64,000 nucleotides of DNA from Pseudoclavibacter terrae (GTDB lineage Bacteria > Actinomycetota > Actinomycetes > Actinomycetales > Microbacteriaceae): contig NZ_WBJX01000003.1 of the NCBI RefSeq assembly GCF_008831075.1, positions 310,001 to 374,000 on the forward strand. Direction: 5' to 3'. Positions 59,463 to 64,000 of this stretch are shown piece after piece. The notes beneath the pieces are model-generated. The model was given only the letters and a program-made list of their open reading frames with translations, made no database searches and was not told the DNA's origin. Numbering within the stretch: the first letter of the stretch is position 1; the number at the start of each line of letters is the position of its first letter. Position numbers and translations under genes: made by a program.

Positions 59463-60484
59463 TTGCTGTCACTCTCCTTCGTCTCTGGCGCTGTCTCGGC
59501 CTTGGTCTCGGCGATCTCCTCGGCGATCGAGGTCGTCCCGAGCACCTCGGCCTCGTACTCGGCCGCCGCCTCGACGCCCTCTTCCTCGGCGATGCGCTCG
59601 ACTTCCAGCTCCTGGATGTCGAGGTCGCCGAGGTCCTGGTCGTGGTGCGCGCCGAGGTACGCGTCGATGACGGCCTGGTCCTTCATGACCGTCTCGGGTG
59701 GGCCCTCTGCGACGATCTGGCCCTCGGCCATGACGACGACCCAGTCGGAGATGTTGGTGACCATGTGCATGTCGTGCTCGACGAACAGCACCGTGGTGCC
59801 GTCGTTCTTGAGCTCCTTGACGTGGCCGAGCAGCGACTGCACGAGCGCCGGGTTGACGCCGGCCATGGGCTCGTCGAGCATGATGAGCTTGGGGCTGCTC
59901 ATGAGCGCGCGGGCCATCTCGAGCAGCTTGCGCTGTCCGCCCGAGAGGGACGCCGCGTAGTCCTCGCGCTTCGCGTCGAGCTTGAAGCGAGCGAGGAGCT
60001 CGTCTGCCTTCGCCGTGATCTCGGTCTCGCGTTCGCGCCACAGCGGCTTGAAGAGCGCGCGCAGCATGCCCTCGCCGCCCTGCTGGTCGGCGCCGAGCAG
60101 CATGTTGTCGAGCACCGTCATGCGGCCGAGTGACTTCGTGAGCTGGAAGGTGCGGACCATGCCGGAGCGCGCCACCTTGAAGGCTGGCACGTTCGCGAGC
60201 GAGGTGCCGTCGAACGACCACGTTCCCGTGTTGGGCTTGTCGAAGCCCGTCAGCAGGTTGAACATGGTCGTCTTGCCTGCACCGTTCGGACCGATGAGCG
60301 CCGTGATCTTGCCGCGCGGGATCTCGAGGTGCTGCACATCCACTGCCGTGTTGCCGCCGAACTGGCGGGTGACGCCGTCGGCGATGACGATCGGGTCGAC
60401 CTTCTTGCAGCCGGGACCGACCTTGCCGTCGACGAACTCGTGGGTGGGGAGGATGCCCGTTGGTGGGCTCGTCTGCTCAGGCAC
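59459..60484 (-). CDS. livG: Branched-chain amino acid ABC transporter ATPase LivG, with acidic tail
   Basis: A 341-residue ABC ATPase. Walker A GPNGAGKTTMFNLLTG (about 64), signature LSGGQRKL, Walker B LIMLDEPMAGVNP and VLFVEHDMHMV. LivG is usually about 255 residues. Here an N-terminal extension of about 30 and a C-terminal tail of about 60 residues are added; the tail is very rich in Glu and Ala (EVERIAEEEGVEAAAEYEAE). The tail is likely helical and of unknown role. It overlaps livM by 8 bases. Confidence 0.93.
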   Translation of the reverse strand: MPEQTSPPTGILPTHEFVDGKVGPGCKKVDPIVIADGVTRQFGGNTAVDVQHLEIPRGKITALIGPNGAGKTTMFNLLTGFDKPNTGTWSFDGTSLANVPAFKVARSGMVRTFQLTKSLGRMTVLDNMLLGADQQGGEGMLRALFKPLWRERETEITAKADELLARFKLDAKREDYAASLSGGQRKLLEMARALMSSPKLIMLDEPMAGVNPALVQSLLGHVKELKNDGTTVLFVEHDMHMVTNISDWVVVMAEGQIVAEGPPETVMKDQAVIDAYLGAHHDQDLGDLDIQELEVERIAEEEGVEAAAEYEAEVLGTTSIAEEIAETKAETAPETKESDSK

Positions 60485-61457
60485 TGAAGCTCAGCTCCTT
60501 CTTGTTTCCGAAGATGCCCTGGGGTCTGAAGACCACCAGCAGCATGAGCGCGATTCCGACGATGATGAAACGGAGCTGGGCGCCCTGTGTCATGGAGAGG
60601 AAAGTGATCGCCCCGGATTCGATGAGTCCGTTGATCACGCCCTGCGTGAGGGAGAGGACCACCCAGAAGATCATGGCGCCCACGATGGGGCCGAAGATCG
60701 TCGCGGCTCCACCGAGGAGCATGATCGTCCAGATGAAGAACGTGAGGCCCGTCGTGTAGTTGGCGGGCTGCACGGCTCTCGGCAGGATGAAGATGATGCC
60801 GGCCAGCGAGCCGAGGAGACCTCCCGTGATGAGGGCCTGCATCTTGTAGGCGAAGACGTTCTTGCCGAGGCTGCGCACCGCATCCTCGTCCTCACGGATG
60901 CCGCGGACCACGCGACCCCACGGGCTGCGCATGAGGGCCCACACGAGGAGCGTCGCGAGGAGGACGATGCCCCAGCCGACGATGCGAGTCCACCAGTCGT
61001 ACGCGTTGTACGTGAATGGACCGAAGCCGTAGGTGCCGTCCGGGATCGGGTTGATCGCCGCGAAGGTTCCCTTGAAGCCGTTGAGCCCGTTAGCGGCACC
61101 CGTGACCGAGGTGAGGCCCGTCGTCGTCACGATGTACCGGAGGATCTCGGCGGAGGCGATCGTCACGATGGCCAGGTAGTCAGCTCGCAGCCGCAGTGTC
61201 GGGACACCCAGGATGAACGAGAAGATCACCGAGACCACGATGACGCACAGCACGGCGGCCCAGAGCGGCCAGCCGAGGCTGATCGTCGGGATCGCGAACG
61301 CGTACGCGCCGATCAGCATGTACGCGGCCTGACCGAAGTTGAGGAGGCCGGTGTAGCCGAAGTGGATTCCGAGGCCGATCGCGGCGAGCGCGTAGGCAGC
61401 GGTGGTGGGGCTGAGGAGCTCGCCGACGGCGTTGCTCAGAATGTTTGACCAGTCCAT
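60477..61457 (-). CDS. livM: Branched-chain amino acid ABC transporter permease LivM
   Basis: A 326-residue permease with about nine to ten membrane segments. AIGLGIHFGYTGLLNFGQAAYMLIGAYAF and SPWGRVVRGIREDEDAVRSLGKNVFAYKM (the cytoplasmic coupling loop) are LivM marks. It forms the membrane channel with LivH. The ATG at 61455-61457 lies 9 bases after livH. Confidence 0.93.
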   Translation of the reverse strand: MDWSNILSNAVGELLSPTTAAYALAAIGLGIHFGYTGLLNFGQAAYMLIGAYAFAIPTISLGWPLWAAVLCVIVVSVIFSFILGVPTLRLRADYLAIVTIASAEILRYIVTTTGLTSVTGAANGLNGFKGTFAAINPIPDGTYGFGPFTYNAYDWWTRIVGWGIVLLATLLVWALMRSPWGRVVRGIREDEDAVRSLGKNVFAYKMQALITGGLLGSLAGIIFILPRAVQPANYTTGLTFFIWTIMLLGGAATIFGPIVGAMIFWVVLSLTQGVINGLIESGAITFLSMTQGAQLRFIIVGIALMLLVVFRPQGIFGNKKELSFSA

Positions 61458-61466
61458 GTTCGTCTC

Positions 61467-62825
61467 CTAGCCGACTCGCTCGCGGCGGCCGAGAATGCCC
61501 TGGGGCCTGACGAGCAGGACCAGGATGAGGATGAGGAGCGCCGCCGCGTACTTGAGGTCGGCGGGGATGAAGAGGGTCGAGAGCTCGACGAAGATGCCGA
61601 CGACGAGCGATCCGACGAGCGCGCCGTACGCGGAGCCGAGGCCACCGAGAGTGACGGCGGCGAACATCAGCAGCAGCACCTGGAAGCCCATGTCCCACGA
61701 CGACTGGCGGTACAGGGCGAGCATGACGCCGGCGAGGGCGGCGAGGCCACCTGCCGTGGTCCAGACGATGCGGATGATGCGGTCGACGTTGATACCGGAT
61801 GCGCTCGCGAGCGACGGGTTGTCGGAGACCGCGCGGGTGGCCTTGCCCACTCGGGTGCGGGTCAGGAAGAGCCCGACGAGCACGAGGGTGACGATCGAGA
61901 TGCCCATGCTCAGCAGCGAGCCGGTCGTGATGCGCACGGGGCCGAACTCGACGGCACCGCTGAGTCCCACAGAGCTCATCGGGAGGATCGCACCCCCGAA
62001 GAACAGCTGGTAGATGTAGCGGAGCGCGAGACCGAGGCCGATGCTCACGATCATGGCGGGCACGAGGCGCACCCCGCGCTTGCGCAGCGGCTTCCAGAGC
62101 GCCGCATCCTGGACCCATCCGAAGGCGGCGCCGAGGATGACGACGATGATGAGAGCCACGAAGATGTTGAGGCCCATCACGACGGCGAAGAGCCAGGCCA
62201 TGAGGCCACCGAACGTGACCAGCTCGCCGTGCGAGAAGTTGTTCAGCCCGGTCGTGCCGAAGATCAGCGTGATGCCGATCGCGCCGAGCGCGATGAGCAG
62301 GCCGAAGTTGAGCCCCGCGACGAGGCGCTCGATGAGCTGCGAGCCGAAGTTGCTGCTCTGCCTCGTGTCCTCACCGAGCGCGAAGAGGCGTCCGACGTTG
62401 GTCGTCGACCACTCGTCTTCCGTGACCTCCGCGGTCGCGCCGTCTTCGTTGCGGAGGTCCACGCCGTCGGGCAGGGTCTCCGTGTCGAGCGTCACCGTGT
62501 AGTTGCCGGGTCCGGGGACGGGGACGCGCCAGCGTCCGTCCTCACCCGACTCCACCGTCTCGGTGTACCCGTCGCCTTCGACGGTGAGTGAGACGCCCTC
62601 GACGGGTTCGCTCTCGAAGTTGAGGATGCCGCTGATCGAGTACGCCGACTCTTCCGGGGGCTCGGACTCCGCGTTCGCGGGGCCGGCCATCGTGAAGACG
62701 CCGAGGAACGCGAAGAGCGACATCGCGAGGGCCGCGAGCATTCGGTGCGTTTGGGTGAGCCGGGAGCGCCTGGCGGTCGCTGAGCGCGATCCGGCTGGCG
62801 GGAGCGGACTGAGGAGAAGGGGCAC
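61467..62825 (-). CDS. livH: Branched-chain amino acid permease LivH fused to a secreted beta-domain
   Basis: A 452-residue protein with an unusual front half. Residues 1-50 hold a signal peptide-like segment (LAALAMSLFAFLGVFTMAGPANA). Residues 55-140 form a beta-sandwich of the carboxypeptidase-regulatory type (SISGILNFESEPVEGVSLTV, then GRWRVPVPGPGNYTVTL), outside the membrane. From about 160 on it is a normal LivH with eight membrane segments (GTTGLNNFSHGELVTFGGL, loop TRVGKATRAVSDNPSLA). The GTG at 62823-62825 has GGAGGT about 5 bases upstream. It starts the livHMGF operon; the promoter should be in 62826-63115, where I see no gene. Confidence 0.88.
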   Translation of the reverse strand: MPLLLSPLPPAGSRSATARRSRLTQTHRMLAALAMSLFAFLGVFTMAGPANAESEPPEESAYSISGILNFESEPVEGVSLTVEGDGYTETVESGEDGRWRVPVPGPGNYTVTLDTETLPDGVDLRNEDGATAEVTEDEWSTTNVGRLFALGEDTRQSSNFGSQLIERLVAGLNFGLLIALGAIGITLIFGTTGLNNFSHGELVTFGGLMAWLFAVVMGLNIFVALIIVVILGAAFGWVQDAALWKPLRKRGVRLVPAMIVSIGLGLALRYIYQLFFGGAILPMSSVGLSGAVEFGPVRITTGSLLSMGISIVTLVLVGLFLTRTRVGKATRAVSDNPSLASASGINVDRIIRIVWTTAGGLAALAGVMLALYRQSSWDMGFQVLLLMFAAVTLGGLGSAYGALVGSLVVGIFVELSTLFIPADLKYAAALLILILVLLVRPQGILGRRERVG

Positions 62826-63115
62826 GGAGTACCTCCAGTGCGAGTCGGGCTGGGCACGACGACTGAACGAGATTCTGGAACTGCTATTGCTGCAAGCGAG
62901 GATTCGCCACTCTGCGAATCTACGGATGGTTTGTATCGGCAATGTTTCTTTGCCGCTACACACGATAGCCGTGTGGGAGTGCGGCCGTGCGTCGTATGCG
63001 GCCCGAATGCGCAATTTTGTTCTACGTCACCACAAATGTGGCGGCTCAGTGGTTCAGAGGCTGCGGATGGTGCCAAGATCCTCGGTTCGGGAAGAACGTG
63101 GTCGCCTTGGGCGTG

Positions 63116-64000
63116 TCACCGACCGGATGGTGCCCCGCTGCCGGTGGTCGCGTGCTCGAGAGCATGCCGAGCGCAGAAGATCGGCAGCTCGCCGCAGCGC
63201 TCACAGGTGACGAAGCGCTCCCGACAGGAGGCGTCGCTGCAGTTCTGCGTGCGGTGCGTGGGCGCCGCGCACTCTCGGCAGCGCCCGAGCTTCTCGGTGT
63301 TCGGCCCGAACTCGAGGTGCTCGCGGGCGTCGAAGACGGCGAGCGATCCCTTCCAGAGGCCTTCGTCGCCGAACTGCTCGGCGTAGCGGACGATGCCGCC
63401 GTCGAGCTGGTACACCTCGCTGAAGCCACGCTTCACCATGAGCGCGGAGAGGACCTCGCAGCGCACGCCTCCCGTGCAGTAGGTGACGACGGGCTTCGAC
63501 TTCAGCTCGTCGTACTTGCCGGACTCGAGCTCGGCGATGAAGTCGCGGGTCGTGCCCGTCTCGGGCACGACGGCGCCCTCGAAGCGGCCGATCTGGGCTT
63601 CGATGGCGTTGCGGCCGTCGAAGAAGACGACGTCGTCGCGCGACTCGACCAGGGCGTGGACCTCGTCCGGGGCAAGGTGGGTGCCGCCGCCGACCACGCC
63701 GTGCTCGTCGACCTCCAGTTCCCCGGGCGCCCCGAAGCTCACGATCTCGTCCCGCACCTTGACGCTGAGGCGCGGGAAGTCGAGGCTCTGTCCGTTCTCA
63801 TCGAGGCCGGTGCCCTCCGACCACTTGTAGTCGGCGTCCTTGAACGCCGCGTACTCGCGGGTGGTGCGCACGTACCGCTTGAGCGCGTTGAGCTCGCCGC
63901 CGAGGGTGCCGTTGATGCCGTCCTTCGAGATCAGGATGCGCCCGCGCAGCCCCAGCGACGCCGCGAGGTCTCGCTGCCAGAGGCGGATCGCCTCGGGATC
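63116..64000 (-). CDS. trhO: tRNA uridine(34) hydroxylase TrhO (rhodanese family), N-terminus cut by the window edge
   Basis: The 295 codons present cover most of the protein. The first visible residues ([20 protein letters not shown]) are the family's N-terminal domain, then the rhodanese domain with the active Cys in [12 protein letters not shown] (three-quarters along), and a C-terminal zinc-binding tail with several Cys (CRECAAP, CERCGE). TrhO adds oxygen-derived hydroxyl to U34 of some tRNAs. The frame stays open to 64000 without a start, so the ATG is outside the window. Confidence 0.9.
   Translation of the reverse strand, partial: DPEAIRLWQRDLAASLGLRGRILISKDGINGTLGGELNALKRYVRTTREYAAFKDADYKWSEGTGLDENGQSLDFPRLSVKVRDEIVSFGAPGELEVDEHGVVGGGTHLAPDEVHALVESRDDVVFFDGRNAIEAQIGRFEGAVVPETGTTRDFIAELESGKYDELKSKPVVTYCTGGVRCEVLSALMVKRGFSEVYQLDGGIVRYAEQFGDEGLWKGSLAVFDAREHLEFGPNTEKLGRCRECAAPTHRTQNCSDASCRERFVTCERCGELPIFCARHALEHATTGSGAPSGR

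Overview
The window is high-GC DNA from an actinobacterium, most likely a member of the Micrococcales close to Microbacteriaceae; I cannot name a genus. The case rests on the cluster pknB-pknA-pbpA-rodA-pstP-fhaB-fhaA with ppiA, a rhomboid protease, crgA and a class E sortase (the set normally found near the actinobacterial replication origin), on the coproporphyrin-type heme genes (hemQ, Fe-S ferrochelatase), and on NucS, the actinobacterial mismatch endonuclease. Codon use and base composition look even across the window. I see no prophage, transposase or CRISPR array.

Layout. 1-9.4 kb: edge of an SDR gene, an acetate-type symporter (actP plus DUF485), a GAF/LuxR regulator, the methionine importer metQ-metN-metI, a Nudix hydrolase, a divergent EamA exporter/LysR regulator pair and an unknown membrane protein. 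9.5-21.8 kb: cell growth and division block. ppiA, rhomboid and a DnaA-box cluster come first, then crgA and sortase, then the long minus-strand operon of two Ser/Thr kinases, a transpeptidase, a SEDS glycosyltransferase, a PP2C phosphatase and two FHA proteins. 22-29.6 kb: tRNA-Leu(CAG), a DHA2 drug exporter behind a structured leader, a small sugar group (GH13 glycosidase, aldose epimerase, GlcNAc-type kinase), a CitE-like lyase and a peroxiredoxin. 29.7-41.1 kb: mixed housekeeping genes, including nucS, a HAD phosphatase, an ATPase, a fused HTH/ECF-S-like membrane protein, LysE and MATE exporters, a Tat-exported unknown protein, an M13 peptidase and a lipoprotein.

41.4-53.2 kb: a nearly complete heme pathway. 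hemA runs leftward; hemE-hemY, three small envelope genes, and hemQ-hemH-hemC-hemD-hemB-hemL run rightward, giving all steps from glutamyl-tRNA to heme b by the coproporphyrin route. A DedA protein follows. 54-56.7 kb: a redox group made of an azoreductase with a divergent HxlR regulator and a paired operator, a YhdH-type oxidoreductase and an ElaA-like acetyltransferase. 56.8-62.8 kb: branched-chain amino acid uptake, with livK converging on livH-livM-livG-livF across a repeat-bearing spacer. The right edge cuts a trhO (tRNA uridine hydroxylase) gene.

Two patterns cut across the window. Many genes outside operons have TAnnnT only 6-8 bases before the start codon and no Shine-Dalgarno sequence, which points to widespread leaderless transcription. 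Strong inverted repeats sit in most convergent or 3' spacers, the largest being a 68-base near-perfect palindrome after dedA. The most unusual proteins are the HTH/ECF-S-like fusion, a LivH permease with a secreted beta-domain fused in front, and a PknA with an extra extracellular tail.
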